From an uncultured Schlesneria sp. (lineage in GTDB: Bacteria > Planctomycetota > Planctomycetia > Planctomycetales > Planctomycetaceae), in contig CAIMFH010000140.1 of assembly GCA_903840265.1 (NCBI GenBank), positions 17,659-81,658 of the forward strand: 64,000 nucleotides of DNA. Direction: 5' to 3'. Made by a program: the position numbers and the translations under genes. The notes under the pieces are model-generated. The model searched no databases, was not told the DNA's origin, and worked only from the letters and a program-made list of their open reading frames with translations. The stretch's first letter is position 1; each line of letters opens with the position of its first letter. Below, in pieces: positions 18,581-30,190 of the stretch.

Positions 18581-19489
18581 CTAATGCCGGGTCGCTTTGT
18601 GCATCCGGCGCGACAGGAATTCGTGCAGCGCGACCTCCAGTGGTTGATCCGTTCGTAGTAGCACATAGTCCATGTGCATATCGCGAGCACCTCCGCGGAT
18701 CGCTCGCAGGAACTCTTCAAATTCCTTTTGATACGCGGCTTTCAAGGCTCGCGGATCGGTGTGCTGATCACCCAGTCCTTCCAGTCCCTTGAACAGTGTC
18801 GGGTCGACAAATGGAAAATCCTGTTCGGCGGGATCGATCACGTGCAGCAGCACCACATCATGTCGACGATGTCGGAAGTGCTTCAGCCCCAGTAACAACG
18901 ACGCGGGGTCGTCGAAGAAATCACTGAGGATCACGACCAGGCCGCGCCGCTTAATTCGCTCGGCCAAATCGTGCAGGATCGGCCCGATCGATGTTTCGCC
19001 GCCCGGTGTGGTCTCGTCGAGCAGATGACACAGTTGCCGCAGTTGAGCGGGGGTGCTGGACGGGCGCAGCACATGTCCGACCGCCGCGTCAAACGTCGCC
19101 AGCCCAACGGCATCCTGTTGATGCACGATCAAATAGCCGAGTGCCGCGGCGACATGCTGAGCATACTCGAACTTCGAAAAGGCCGACTTTTCTGAGCGGT
19201 ACGTCATCGATTCGCTGCTGTCGACCAGCAGGTGACAGGCAAAGTTGGTTTCTTCGTCATACTGCTTCAGATAGATCCGATCGCTTTTACCGAAGACCTT
19301 CCAATCGACATACCGCAGATCGTCGCCGGGAACGTACTCGCGATGCTCGGCGAACTCGACCGAGAAGCCGTGATAGGGGGACTTGTGCAAGCCCGAGACG
19401 TACCCTTCCACAATCAGCCGGGCCTTCAGTTCCAAGCCCTTCAGCTTATTCAGTGTCTGTGGATCGAGCAGTTTCTTCAGCGGGTCCAT
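18581..19489 (-). CDS. DUF58 domain protein (vWA-like)
   Basis: The 302-residue cytoplasmic protein has the DUF58 signature REYVPGDDLRYVDWKVFGKSDRIYLK. A metal-ion-dependent adhesion-like DSSESM motif (DxSxS) follows. DUF58 proteins usually travel with MoxR AAA ATPases and vWA membrane proteins. Here neither partner is adjacent on this side, and the gene upstream is a cysteine hydrolase. The start at 19489 gives the standard family N-terminus (DPQTLNKLKGLELKARLIVEG). Confidence 0.88.
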   Translation of the reverse strand: MDPLKKLLDPQTLNKLKGLELKARLIVEGYVSGLHKSPYHGFSVEFAEHREYVPGDDLRYVDWKVFGKSDRIYLKQYDEETNFACHLLVDSSESMTYRSEKSAFSKFEYAQHVAAALGYLIVHQQDAVGLATFDAAVGHVLRPSSTPAQLRQLCHLLDETTPGGETSIGPILHDLAERIKRRGLVVILSDFFDDPASLLLGLKHFRHRRHDVVLLHVIDPAEQDFPFVDPTLFKGLEGLGDQHTDPRALKAAYQKEFEEFLRAIRGGARDMHMDYVLLRTDQPLEVALHEFLSRRMHKATRH

Positions 19490-19502
19490 ACGTGATCACC
19501 AT

Positions 19503-20087
19503 TCATAGTCCGCGTGACTTCACCAGCGAACTTAACTGCTTGAACTCAGCCGCCTCGGCAGTTTCGGCCCATTCGAACAAGACCCCCTCCGCCGTCGTCA
19601 GGATTGCGCCGCTCCCGGTCATGCGGTCAAGTGCGATCTGTTGATCGATCTCGCGGCGCGAAGCGACGGCATCGGCGACGACGTAGACTTGATAGCCGCT
19701 GGACAACAAATCGAGCACGGTTTGCAGGACGCAAACATGCGTCTCCATCCCGGCGACCACGATCTGAAAACGATCATCGATCGCTTCGGCCGCGGTGGGC
19801 CAGTTCAAACATTCCACGCAACTGAACCGCTTCTTCGCGGGGCGATCCGCAGCAAACTCCTGCAGTGCCGCCGCCGTGGGGCCAAGCCCTTGCGGGTATT
19901 GCTCGGTGATGGAGGTGGGGACACCCAGCAGCCTGGCTCCTTCGCCCAGGAAACGGCAACCCGCGATCAGTCGCTCGCGAGTCGCTTCGGGCAGTGTCGC
20001 GACGAGCTTTTCTTGAACATCCACGATCAACAAGCGGCTGGAAGCACGATGCAGCAGTTCCGGGCTACGCAGAGAATCAGTCGACAT
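19503..20087 (-). CDS. Isochorismatase-family cysteine hydrolase
   Basis: The 194-residue alpha/beta enzyme has the catalytic triad pattern: aspartate in LLIVDVQEKL, lysine in PAKKRFSC and cysteine in METHVCVLQT, followed by the VADAVASR motif. The substrate is unknown; relatives include nicotinamidases and YcaC-like hydrolases. The ATG at 20087 is preferred over the in-frame codon at 20141, because homology-like sequence starts near MSTDSLRSPELL. It lies 13 bp upstream of the DUF58 gene, so the two may be cotranscribed. Confidence 0.85.
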   Translation of the reverse strand: MSTDSLRSPELLHRASSRLLIVDVQEKLVATLPEATRERLIAGCRFLGEGARLLGVPTSITEQYPQGLGPTAAALQEFAADRPAKKRFSCVECLNWPTAAEAIDDRFQIVVAGMETHVCVLQTVLDLLSSGYQVYVVADAVASRREIDQQIALDRMTGSGAILTTAEGVLFEWAETAEAAEFKQLSSLVKSRGL

Positions 20088-20312
20088 CAAAACGTCCTGC
20101 AGTAACAAGTAGGTGAGTCTCTTATCACAAGTAACGTTCAAAGGTCGGTTTGTCGACCAATGCCCGGATTGCGACTTTCTAAGTAGCCTTCTCGCTCCGT
20201 CGAGAAGTAAGCCAACTGCGAATCCGCGCTCCTGTTGGATCGGCGCGGAATGGCGATCACGGCGCCGCGTTCGTCAGCTTTCTTCTCGCGGGAGCGAGAA
20301 GACCACTTAATG

Positions 20313-20579
20313 TCACGAAGATTGTTGCTCGAGATAGTCATCGCGAAGGCGATCCATCCCTTCCTGATTGCGAATCGCTTTGGTCGCGATGCTGCCGTAG
20401 TTGATTTTCAAACTCCCCTCTTTGGAAGTTCGTTCCTGGCTGGCGGTCATCTTGAATTCGCCGCCGTATTTCTGAATCTCGACCGCATGGACTTGGCACA
20501 GGCGAGTGGCCGCCATGCTTTCGGATCTCTCGGCATCGATCGGTTGCTTGCAGATCTCGCAGTAGCGAACTTTGCTCAT
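20313..20579 (-). CDS. Small zinc-ribbon-like protein
   Basis: The 88-residue protein begins KVRYCEICKQPID and continues with RLCQVHAVEI, giving a C-x2-C ... C-x2-H set that could bind one zinc ion, as in DksA/TraR-like small proteins. The rest is charged and soluble. Function unknown. The ATG at 20579 starts right at the zinc motif; the frame open to 20609 adds ten unremarkable residues. Confidence 0.65.
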   Translation of the reverse strand: MSKVRYCEICKQPIDAERSESMAATRLCQVHAVEIQKYGGEFKMTASQERTSKEGSLKINYGSIATKAIRNQEGMDRLRDDYLEQQSS

Positions 20580-20762
20580 CTTTCGGGCCTCCAGAAAGGA
20601 CGAATTCAACCGGCGCGTAAAAAAACCGCCCGGCTTGTTCCCAAGCGGACGGTTCGTTGCTTCAGATCTTTCTTGATTCGACGAGTCCGTTTTAAACTCG
20701 CCACATCACAAACGCAAGAGTATTCTGATAACACCTATCGAGAATTCGGCTACGCGCCTCTG

Positions 20763-21689
20763 TCAGTCATTCTTCATTCGCTGTACCAAAAAGTCCCACA
20801 AGTCGGCATATTTATCGGTCGGGTGATCCGGGTATTTGACGTAGCAAGGGACACCCTGTTCTTGGGCTAATACCTGGAATCCCAGCCCCCACTGGGGCGC
20901 GTGGACCTTATAGTCCATCACTTCGACGGTGTCCGGCTGAGTCAGCCCCCAGTTGTTTTCGAAGTAGATTGGTGCTGAGTCTTTGTTCAACAGATGGTCC
21001 GGCGACCACTGTTTGATCCACGGCAGAAACTCTTCGCGTCGCTTCAACGAATCCGGGAAACTGCAGCCAAAAGCGGGAGCGCCCCATTGAACATCAGGCA
21101 CCCATTGCTGCATGCGCTGGGGATCGATGCTCGGCTGGCTACGATAAGCGCCGACCCCTCGCACTTTGCTGGAAACTCGATCGACGGGATCGCTCGCGTT
21201 GGCGTCCGCTTTTTCTCCAGCGCAGCCCACATACAGAGCTGGAAGAGCGCCCTGCGATCCGCCACCGACGACAATCCGGTCAGGATCGATGTTCCATTCC
21301 TTGGCATGCCGCCGAACAAACTGCACCGCCCGGCGGCCATCGAGCAGGCAGACCGAAATCGGCGGTTGGATCTGAGTGTCGATCGCGTCCTGCATGACTC
21401 GCGTCTGCACGCCAATCACGGCGCAGCCAGACTTGAAGAACCTGCCCACGTCGGGAACATGCTTCGCCGGTTTCCATAGGCCGCCGTACCAGATCAACAC
21501 GGGGAACGGACCGGCCCCTTCGGTAGGGACATAGATGTCTAGGATCTGGTGCGGATAGGGGCCGTAGGACAGGTCCGCCTTGATAGGAGCGGGCTTATCC
21601 GCGGCAGAGCAAGACTCACCTCCAAGAATGATGGACAAGAGTGCAAACAGAAATAGAGCCAGTGATCGCTTCTGGTAATCCATGGGCAT
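20763..21689 (-). CDS. Secreted alpha/beta-hydrolase (esterase/lipase-like)
   Basis: The 308-residue enzyme has a signal peptide (about residues 1-29, ending near CSAA). The alpha/beta-hydrolase fold shows a YGPYPHQILDIYVPT start and the oxyanion-region motif WYGGLW, where HGGxW is usual. The nucleophile elbow is VVGGGSQGA, with serine as the likely nucleophile. The change of HGG to YGG is unusual. The candidate acid and histidine lie toward the C-terminus (YPDHPTDKYADLW). The start at 21689 is favoured by a GGGAAG site; the longer frame begins with TTG. Confidence 0.75.
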   Translation of the reverse strand: MPMDYQKRSLALFLFALLSIILGGESCSAADKPAPIKADLSYGPYPHQILDIYVPTEGAGPFPVLIWYGGLWKPAKHVPDVGRFFKSGCAVIGVQTRVMQDAIDTQIQPPISVCLLDGRRAVQFVRRHAKEWNIDPDRIVVGGGSQGALPALYVGCAGEKADANASDPVDRVSSKVRGVGAYRSQPSIDPQRMQQWVPDVQWGAPAFGCSFPDSLKRREEFLPWIKQWSPDHLLNKDSAPIYFENNWGLTQPDTVEVMDYKVHAPQWGLGFQVLAQEQGVPCYVKYPDHPTDKYADLWDFLVQRMKND

Positions 21690-21858
21690 TCGTCTTCCCG
21701 TCAAACCGGTAAATTATTTCTCAAGGCGAGATTCTTACTGACCATAAACTGTTTTTTTCGAGAACAGAAGTTTATCAGCACTAAACTGAGCAGACATTCA
21801 AGACGCAATTGATAGAATCCGCCCACTTCCTCCAGACTGTCAAACGGGCCAGACAATA

Positions 21859-22818
21859 ATGACGGGTAATGACGAGACCGTAGAGTTGCAGCGTGCTGCG
21901 GCAACGTTGCAAGCGGGGGGGCTCGTCGCGATACCAACGGAGACGGTGTACGGACTGGCGGCCAATGCACTCAATGCCCAAGCGGTCGCCAAGATCTTCG
22001 CCGCTAAGGAACGCCCCTTTTTTGATCCGCTGATCGTCCATCTTGCCGAAGAAAGCTGGTGGCCGCGAGTCGTCAGCGACTTCCCTCCCGTCGCTCGCAA
22101 ATTGGCCGCAAAGTTCTGGCCAGGCCCTTTGACGATGATCCTGCCCAAAGCGACCGCGGTCCCGCCGTTAGTCACATCGGGATTGATGACAGTGGGTGTT
22201 CGCGTTCCTGATCATCCGTTGGCGCAGAAGTTGTTGCGTCTGGCCGATCTTCCGGTCGCGGCTCCTAGTGCCAATCCCTTCGGTCGACTCAGCCCCACGA
22301 CCGCGGATCATGTCCGGCAACAGCTTGGCAGTCGGATCGAAATGATTCTCGATGGCGGCCCCTGCCGAGTCGGCGTCGAATCGACCATCGTCCAGATCCA
22401 AGGTGATGTCGTCACGCTGCTGCGCCCGGGTGGCGTCCCCTTGGAAGAGATCGAAGCCCTGATTGGCCGAGTGCAACAACCGGCGAAGGGATCACAGAAA
22501 AACCCCTTGGCACCAGGGATGCTCGATAGTCATTACGCGCCACGAACACCGCTCAAGATCGTGGATCAACTCCCCCTGACGGCCCCCTCGCGGCGAACCG
22601 GTATCCTCACGCTGTCGCCAACGGAAGAACCGACCAGCTACACCATCACCGAAGTGCTTTCGCAACGAGGAGACCTGATCGAAGCGGCCGCCAACTTCTT
22701 TCAGGCGCTCCATCGACTCGACCAAGCTCAACTTGATCTGATCCTGGCGACACAGTTTCCCGATGCAGGGCTCGGGCAGGCGCTCAATGATCGTTTACGC
22801 CGCGCCGCGCATTCGTGA
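21859..22818 (+). CDS. tsaC: L-threonylcarbamoyladenylate synthase (Sua5/YrdC)
   Basis: The 319-residue enzyme forms threonylcarbamoyl-AMP for the t6A modification of ANN-decoding tRNAs. The YrdC domain is clear: GGLVAIPTETVYGLAANA near the N-terminus, KERPFFDPLIVHL, WPGPLTMIL, and LPVAAPSANPFGRLSPT. The C-terminal extension (about 225-315, PLAPGMLDSHYAPRTPLKI) is the Sua5 domain, so this is the long Sua5 form. It stands alone, divergent from the esterase. Confidence 0.93.
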   Translation: MTGNDETVELQRAAATLQAGGLVAIPTETVYGLAANALNAQAVAKIFAAKERPFFDPLIVHLAEESWWPRVVSDFPPVARKLAAKFWPGPLTMILPKATAVPPLVTSGLMTVGVRVPDHPLAQKLLRLADLPVAAPSANPFGRLSPTTADHVRQQLGSRIEMILDGGPCRVGVESTIVQIQGDVVTLLRPGGVPLEEIEALIGRVQQPAKGSQKNPLAPGMLDSHYAPRTPLKIVDQLPLTAPSRRTGILTLSPTEEPTSYTITEVLSQRGDLIEAAANFFQALHRLDQAQLDLILATQFPDAGLGQALNDRLRRAAHS

Positions 22819-22840
22819 CCCATGGCCGCCGATAGCGGCG

Positions 22841-23041
22841 TCAGCTCTTGGACAATGGTTCCAGTTGCCAGCCGACTTCGGGGACTTCGACCGGGCGATA
22901 CTTCCTCGTCCCTTCTTTGACGATCAACGTCCCTTGCTTCGCTCTCGCTTCAATCTCATCCTTTTGCTTCAGATTTTTGGAATCCGGCAGATCATCCCAG
23001 ACGGTCTTTTCGATGGTGAGTTCGTTGTGTTGAGACATCAT
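22841..23041 (-). CDS. Small acidic/basic protein of unknown function
   Basis: The 66-residue soluble protein is rich in charged residues (MSQHNELTIEKTVWDDLP). It has no helix anchor and no known motif. It converges with sua5, whose stop is 22 bp away. Coding status is supported only by an intact frame and a plausible start (ATG at 23041 or 23038). Confidence 0.4.
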   Translation of the reverse strand: MMSQHNELTIEKTVWDDLPDSKNLKQKDEIEARAKQGTLIVKEGTRKYRPVEVPEVGWQLEPLSKS

Positions 23042-23140
23042 CAGGTTCTCACATTATGACTGGAAACAGGCTCGTTCGTAGCCTTGAGATGCAAATCTGG
23101 CACCAATTCTGGATGAGCCGCATTGGTCGGGCGATTCTGC

Positions 23141-24962
<1,822 letters not shown>

Positions 24963-24985
24963 CGTGATCCCTTTCTGGTGGCGAG

Positions 24986-25606
24986 TTATGCGCGACCAGC
25001 AAATTCATCTTCGCCGACTAAATAGCGGACTTGTTCCTTCAGCCGTGCCATGACTCGACTTTTGGCCAGGTAGACGGCCGCCGCGGTCAGGCCCAACTGC
25101 GCGCTCACTTCTTTCCCCGACAGACCATCAACCGCCGTCCTCCAGAACGCCTGCCAGGTCGCTTCGTTGAAGTCTGGCTTCACGATGCTGGCGGCGTACT
25201 GAAACAGTTGTCGTTGATAGTCGGCATCCCATTCGGCGCTGGCATCATCGCTGTTCGTTTGCGGGATCGCATTCAGTTCCTGCTGGGCACCCGTGTCTCC
25301 CGTTCCGCGTTCGCGCACGCTTCCACGTCGCCAATGATCAGTCAGCTTGTTCTGCACGATGGTGAAGAGCCAACTGCGAAACAGTCCACGCCGTTCGTCG
25401 TATTCCAATCGTTGCGCCGCCGCCGCGACCGATCGCATCACATCCTGAGTCAGATCGGCCGCATCAGCATCTTGCAGACCACGTTTGCGAAGGAACCCAT
25501 AAACCAGCGGCGCATACAAATCGACAAACCGCTCCCACGCTTCTTGATCGTCAGCATTGCGGATGCGAACGAGCAACGTCGGTTGTGTGGGTGGAATACT
25601 GTTCAT
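24986..25606 (-). CDS. ECF RNA polymerase sigma factor
   Basis: The 206-residue sigma-70 family protein has region 2 (YAPLVYGFLRKRG, LTQDVMRSV, GLFRSWLFTIVQNKLTDHWRR) and region 4 (ATWQAFWRTAVDGLSGKEVSAQLGLT, AAVYLAKSRVMARLKEQV, the helix-turn-helix). The spacer between regions 2 and 4 is typical of ECFs. It should direct transcription of a regulon not visible here. The downstream kinase is its likely modulator. No anti-sigma protein with one helix is adjacent, so control may be by phosphorylation. Confidence 0.92.
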   Translation of the reverse strand: MNSIPPTQPTLLVRIRNADDQEAWERFVDLYAPLVYGFLRKRGLQDADAADLTQDVMRSVAAAAQRLEYDERRGLFRSWLFTIVQNKLTDHWRRGSVRERGTGDTGAQQELNAIPQTNSDDASAEWDADYQRQLFQYAASIVKPDFNEATWQAFWRTAVDGLSGKEVSAQLGLTAAAVYLAKSRVMARLKEQVRYLVGEDEFAGRA

Positions 25607-25746
25607 CGATACCTCTGCCAGAGATACGGACGTGTTTCAAAAGCTATCGCGAAAACAGAAATGCTTTTTGAAATCACACTTGGAAAGGAGTGTAAACCAC
25701 AGACCCACATTCAGGTTACGACTGCCCGGCAAACTGAGAATACACG

Positions 25747-27348
25747 TCAATCCAGCGATTTCAGGTCATAGACCTGGAAACTCTCGTTGTGATAGATCGG
25801 TTGCAGTGCGAGTGGCCCGAGCCGATCGGTCAGGATGTGCGTGATGTTGGTTTGCCGACGCAGGTCGCGCAATTCGTCAGCCGAATAGAACTCGTCCGCA
25901 TAGTGATCTTCGAACCAGCGCTTGAGGAAGTTCAATCGCCGATTCCATTCCACAATCCCGTTCGGATCCTGAGGGCAGTCCTTGAAGGCGACGTATTCCG
26001 CTCGTTGTGCAAACCATTTGAACGCCCAACCATTGTGAGGCGAATGGACCAGCACATCTTTCGGGAGGTTCTGATCAATCCAGCCACACGCCGCGATCCA
26101 GTCTGTGCGTAACTCGCCCGAGTAACGATTCAAATCGACTCCCACCTGACACTGGACGAGTGCCACTGCGAACAGCAGTCCGTATCCCAAATGCTTGACG
26201 ATGATCGGCAGTCGCGCATGCAGTGGCAACACGATTGCGATCGACACCGCCAGCGGAACCAGCACGTCAGCCAGTCGAAACGGATAGAACTTTAAAAGCT
26301 GAGCCCGCTGGGCATACCATGCCATTTGCGGAGCGGGTCGCGGCCCCCAGCCGATGACAATTCCGGCCAGGGCGAACAACACGGCAAAGGCGACAATCGT
26401 GTCGAACCGACGCTGCGATGGCGATCGTACTCTCAGGAACATCGCAACCACCCAGATCACCAGCAGCGCGGCGTAGCAATAGTACGCCCGCGGCAGGAAT
26501 CGCATCGGGTCAAGGTGATGGGCCAGCCGATAGTAGACCTGAATGAAGTTCGCGGCGGCCTTCGTCTGTGCCGATGCTGGTTCGCCCAACAGTTGGATGG
26601 CGGGGATTAGTCCCGGCAAGGCACAAATCGCCATTACACCGCAGGCCATGAACACGCGCGCGACGTTTGGCCGCGGTGACGGAACCATCGCAGCATTCGA
26701 TTGGTGATTTGATCGCAACCGGCTCCAGATCCATTCCACCGTGATCGCACCCGCGAAGGCCAAGATTCCCCACAGGCCGATCACCGGATGAAATGCGATT
26801 GCCAACCCCACTGTTGCCCCGGCCATGACAATGCGGCTTCGCTGAATTTCACCAAAAGCATAAAACAGCAGGCCGTAGCTAAAGACTTTTCCTTCCACTC
26901 CGCCAACAAGCCATTCGCCCGAAAAGTTGCCGCAGGCCTGCAGAGCGAGAAACAACCAAAGAATATGCAGAGTCGACCAGCGGCACTGCACCAGCGTCGA
27001 CAACAGGTTGCACCAGCCCAGGGCGAGGATCACGATGGCGATCACTCGGCCGATCCATGCGGTTTGTTCGAGCGACAGCCATTGAGTCAAGCTACCGACA
27101 GTCGCGAAGAACACAGTGTGAGCGTTCGACGATTGCAGAAAGAAATCGCCTGCACACCAATCGGGCTGCCAGTAGTTTTTGGCTTTGCACAGATAGTGCG
27201 GTTCGTTCACCGCCGGGATCGGGGCAGCCAATAAGCTGTACGCGAACAGACTGCACCAGACGGCCAGCAATACCGCCGGATCAATCCCCCGGTTGGCAAC
27301 TGGATGCGAATTGTCATCCGCCGTGATTGGTTTCTCCACCGATGTCAT
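25747..27348 (-). CDS. Multi-spanning membrane protein (possible glycosyltransferase-like)
   Basis: The 533-residue inner-membrane protein has about 10 hydrophobic helices and a soluble C-terminal region (about 440-533). The first extracytoplasmic loop contains VNEPHYLCKAKNYWQPDWCAGDFF, where the acidic/His pattern recalls the loop of GT-C enzymes, though I cannot name a GT-C family. From memory it may belong to a planctomycete DUF (DUF6798-like); I am unsure. It is monocistronic. Its upstream region (27349-27797) is shared with the divergent GT2 gene, and both may act in glycolipid or glycan assembly. Confidence 0.6.
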   Translation of the reverse strand: MTSVEKPITADDNSHPVANRGIDPAVLLAVWCSLFAYSLLAAPIPAVNEPHYLCKAKNYWQPDWCAGDFFLQSSNAHTVFFATVGSLTQWLSLEQTAWIGRVIAIVILALGWCNLLSTLVQCRWSTLHILWLFLALQACGNFSGEWLVGGVEGKVFSYGLLFYAFGEIQRSRIVMAGATVGLAIAFHPVIGLWGILAFAGAITVEWIWSRLRSNHQSNAAMVPSPRPNVARVFMACGVMAICALPGLIPAIQLLGEPASAQTKAAANFIQVYYRLAHHLDPMRFLPRAYYCYAALLVIWVVAMFLRVRSPSQRRFDTIVAFAVLFALAGIVIGWGPRPAPQMAWYAQRAQLLKFYPFRLADVLVPLAVSIAIVLPLHARLPIIVKHLGYGLLFAVALVQCQVGVDLNRYSGELRTDWIAACGWIDQNLPKDVLVHSPHNGWAFKWFAQRAEYVAFKDCPQDPNGIVEWNRRLNFLKRWFEDHYADEFYSADELRDLRRQTNITHILTDRLGPLALQPIYHNESFQVYDLKSLD

Positions 27349-27473
27349 TGTGCGACGTTACCTATTCTCGAAGCATTCCCGCCGAAGGAATTCCGCATGG
27401 CGACCCCATCACGCCTTAAAACAGTTCTAACACCTGCTGATCGCTCTGTCGCCTGACAGGCATTGGACGGCCA

Positions 27474-27509
27474 GAAGCCAAAGCTCCGACGAGCCGGAGC
27501 ACTCCAAAG
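27474..27509 (+). repeat. 36-bp direct repeat copy 1
   Basis: It matches 27655-27690 at 34 of 36 positions. GCTCCG and CGGAGC form a small stem. Similar tracts are common between planctomycete genes (established only from general knowledge). Confidence 0.7.
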
Positions 27510-27654
27510 TCGCCCCCTTTGGAGTGCGGTGGCCAGACACCGCTTTGGATCACGTCGAAGTGGAGGCCTAGTTACATCTGAACGCGAAGCGTAAGAGCAG
27601 TCAGCGTTCCGTGTCGTCGGCTGTTGTCCTCGCGTTCGATGCTCTTTGGCGACT

Positions 27655-27690
27655 GAAGCCAAAGCTCCGTCAAGCCGGAGCACTCCAAAG
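27655..27690 (+). repeat. 36-bp direct repeat copy 2
   Basis: It is the second copy of the unit at 27474-27509, in the same orientation and 181 bp downstream. Confidence 0.7.
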
Positions 27691-27797
27691 GGCCACCTTG
27701 GCTACCAGCAGCCTTTCGCTGCATCTGCTCGATACTCTTTGAGCGAGAATTCGCTGAACGCTTGAACCATACGGCGCGAACGCCGACACTCTGCATC

Positions 27798-28760
<963 letters not shown>

Positions 28761-28776
28761 TTCTTGCCTCTCATTT

Positions 28777-29976
28777 ATGGATTGTATTGTGTCTGCAACT
28801 GATGAAATTCTGGTCCACGTCAACCTGGGACCACGCAGCTACGAGATTCCGATCGTCAGCAACAAGCTGTCGGATTGTGGTCGGCTGCTGCGTCGCTGGT
28901 GGATCGAACGGGACGGCATGTCGTCCATGACCTGCAAGCAAGCGCCGCCTCAGGGCAGTGTCTGGCTGAAAGAAGCCAAGCCAACTCCGCAGCCAGTAGC
29001 CTTGCTGGTCACTGACTCCAATCTGGCGAACTCACACGCGGCCGCTGTTCGACAAAGCTTGATCGCCGACGGCTGGCGATGTGAGACAGAGGTGTTGCCC
29101 GCAGGTGAGAAATCGAAGTCGCTGGAAATCGTGACGAAAGTCTATGACCGACTGATCAACATGCAAGCCGATCGACGGACCGTGATCGTGGCCGTCGGCG
29201 GCGGTGTCGTCGGTGACGCCGCGGGGTTCATCGCGGCGACTTATACACGCGGCCTGCCGTTCGTGCAGATCCCCACGACGCTGCTATCGGCAGTCGATAG
29301 TTCGGTCGGCGGCAAAACGGGAGTCAATCATCCACTCGCCAAGAACATGATTGGCGCGTTCTATCAACCGATCGGCGTGATGATCGATACGGCCGCTCTG
29401 CAGACATTGCCCGATCGCGAATACCGCGCGGGACTGGCCGAGGTCGTCAAATACGGCGTGATCCTCGACGCAGAGTTCTTCACGTATCTCGAACACAACG
29501 TCGACGCGATTAACGCTCGGCAACCCGAGGCAGTGCGTCACATCGTTGCCAAAAGCTGTCGCTTAAAAGCGGACGTTGTCGAACGCGACGAGTACGAAGC
29601 GACCGGCCTGCGCGCGGTGCTCAATTACGGTCACACGTTTGGCCACGCGTTTGAAGCACTTTGCGGCTACGGTCAACTGCTGCACGGCGAAGCGGTCGCC
29701 ATCGGCATGGTCTATGCCAGTCGGTTGGCCGAACGTCGTGGGCTGATCGAGGGAAGCATTACGGATCGCCAGATGAGTCTATTGGAAGCACTCCACTTAC
29801 CGACGGCACTCCCAGCAGAAGTGAATCTATCGACCGATGCTGTCGTGGAACGGATGCGTCTGGATAAGAAAGCCGTTGCCGGCAGCCTGCGCTTCGTCCT
29901 GCCGACTCGGATCGGCGAAGTCAAAACATTTGGAGACATTCCCGAGTCGGAAGTTCGAGCCGTCTTGGAGACCTGA
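28777..29976 (+). CDS. aroB: 3-dehydroquinate synthase
   Basis: The 399-residue NAD-dependent enzyme catalyses step 2 of the shikimate pathway. The nucleotide fold and active-site motifs are clear: GGGVVGDAAGFIAATYTRGLPFVQIPTTLLSAVDSSVGGKTGVNH is intact, as are KYGVILDAEFF, NYGHTFGHAFE and the HGEAVAIGM helix. Usual AroB length is about 360. An N-terminal insertion of roughly 30-35 residues (about 38-70, rich in Gln/Pro/Lys) accounts for the excess. The start may be ATG 28777 or GTG 28789. It begins only 16 bp after the GT2 gene, so the two are probably cotranscribed. Confidence 0.93.
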   Translation: MDCIVSATDEILVHVNLGPRSYEIPIVSNKLSDCGRLLRRWWIERDGMSSMTCKQAPPQGSVWLKEAKPTPQPVALLVTDSNLANSHAAAVRQSLIADGWRCETEVLPAGEKSKSLEIVTKVYDRLINMQADRRTVIVAVGGGVVGDAAGFIAATYTRGLPFVQIPTTLLSAVDSSVGGKTGVNHPLAKNMIGAFYQPIGVMIDTAALQTLPDREYRAGLAEVVKYGVILDAEFFTYLEHNVDAINARQPEAVRHIVAKSCRLKADVVERDEYEATGLRAVLNYGHTFGHAFEALCGYGQLLHGEAVAIGMVYASRLAERRGLIEGSITDRQMSLLEALHLPTALPAEVNLSTDAVVERMRLDKKAVAGSLRFVLPTRIGEVKTFGDIPESEVRAVLET

Positions 29977-30009
29977 GTCGACCCGTTGCCGGAACATGAG
30001 GATCTCAAA

Positions 30010-30031
30010 CGCCTTGCGTTCAGGCAAGGCG
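30010..30031 (+). terminator. Hairpin downstream of aroB
   Basis: A 7-bp stem CGCCTTG with CAAGGCG and an 8-nt loop lies 33 bp past the aroB stop. There is no T-tract, so its role is uncertain. Confidence 0.35.
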
Positions 30032-30190
30032 ACCTAGTCCGCCACTAGGGACCTGTGTTAGAATCGGCGGTCCTGGAGATTGGAGATCTCCGCCGCTGAA
30101 AGCGCCTGCCTGACTGCTTGGGCAGCTTTTCCTACTGCAAACAGGGATTCGCCAGTCATTGTGGGCGAGAATCCTGCGAAAGCCTGCCGC

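Larger units (their letters stand above)
27349..27797. other. Divergent promoter region with direct repeats
   Basis: This is the gene-free interval between the divergent membrane-protein and GT2 genes. It holds two near-identical 36-bp units (27474-27509 and 27655-27690), each containing an internal CTCCG/CGGAG pairing. Short frames across it are not gene-like. Confidence 0.55.
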
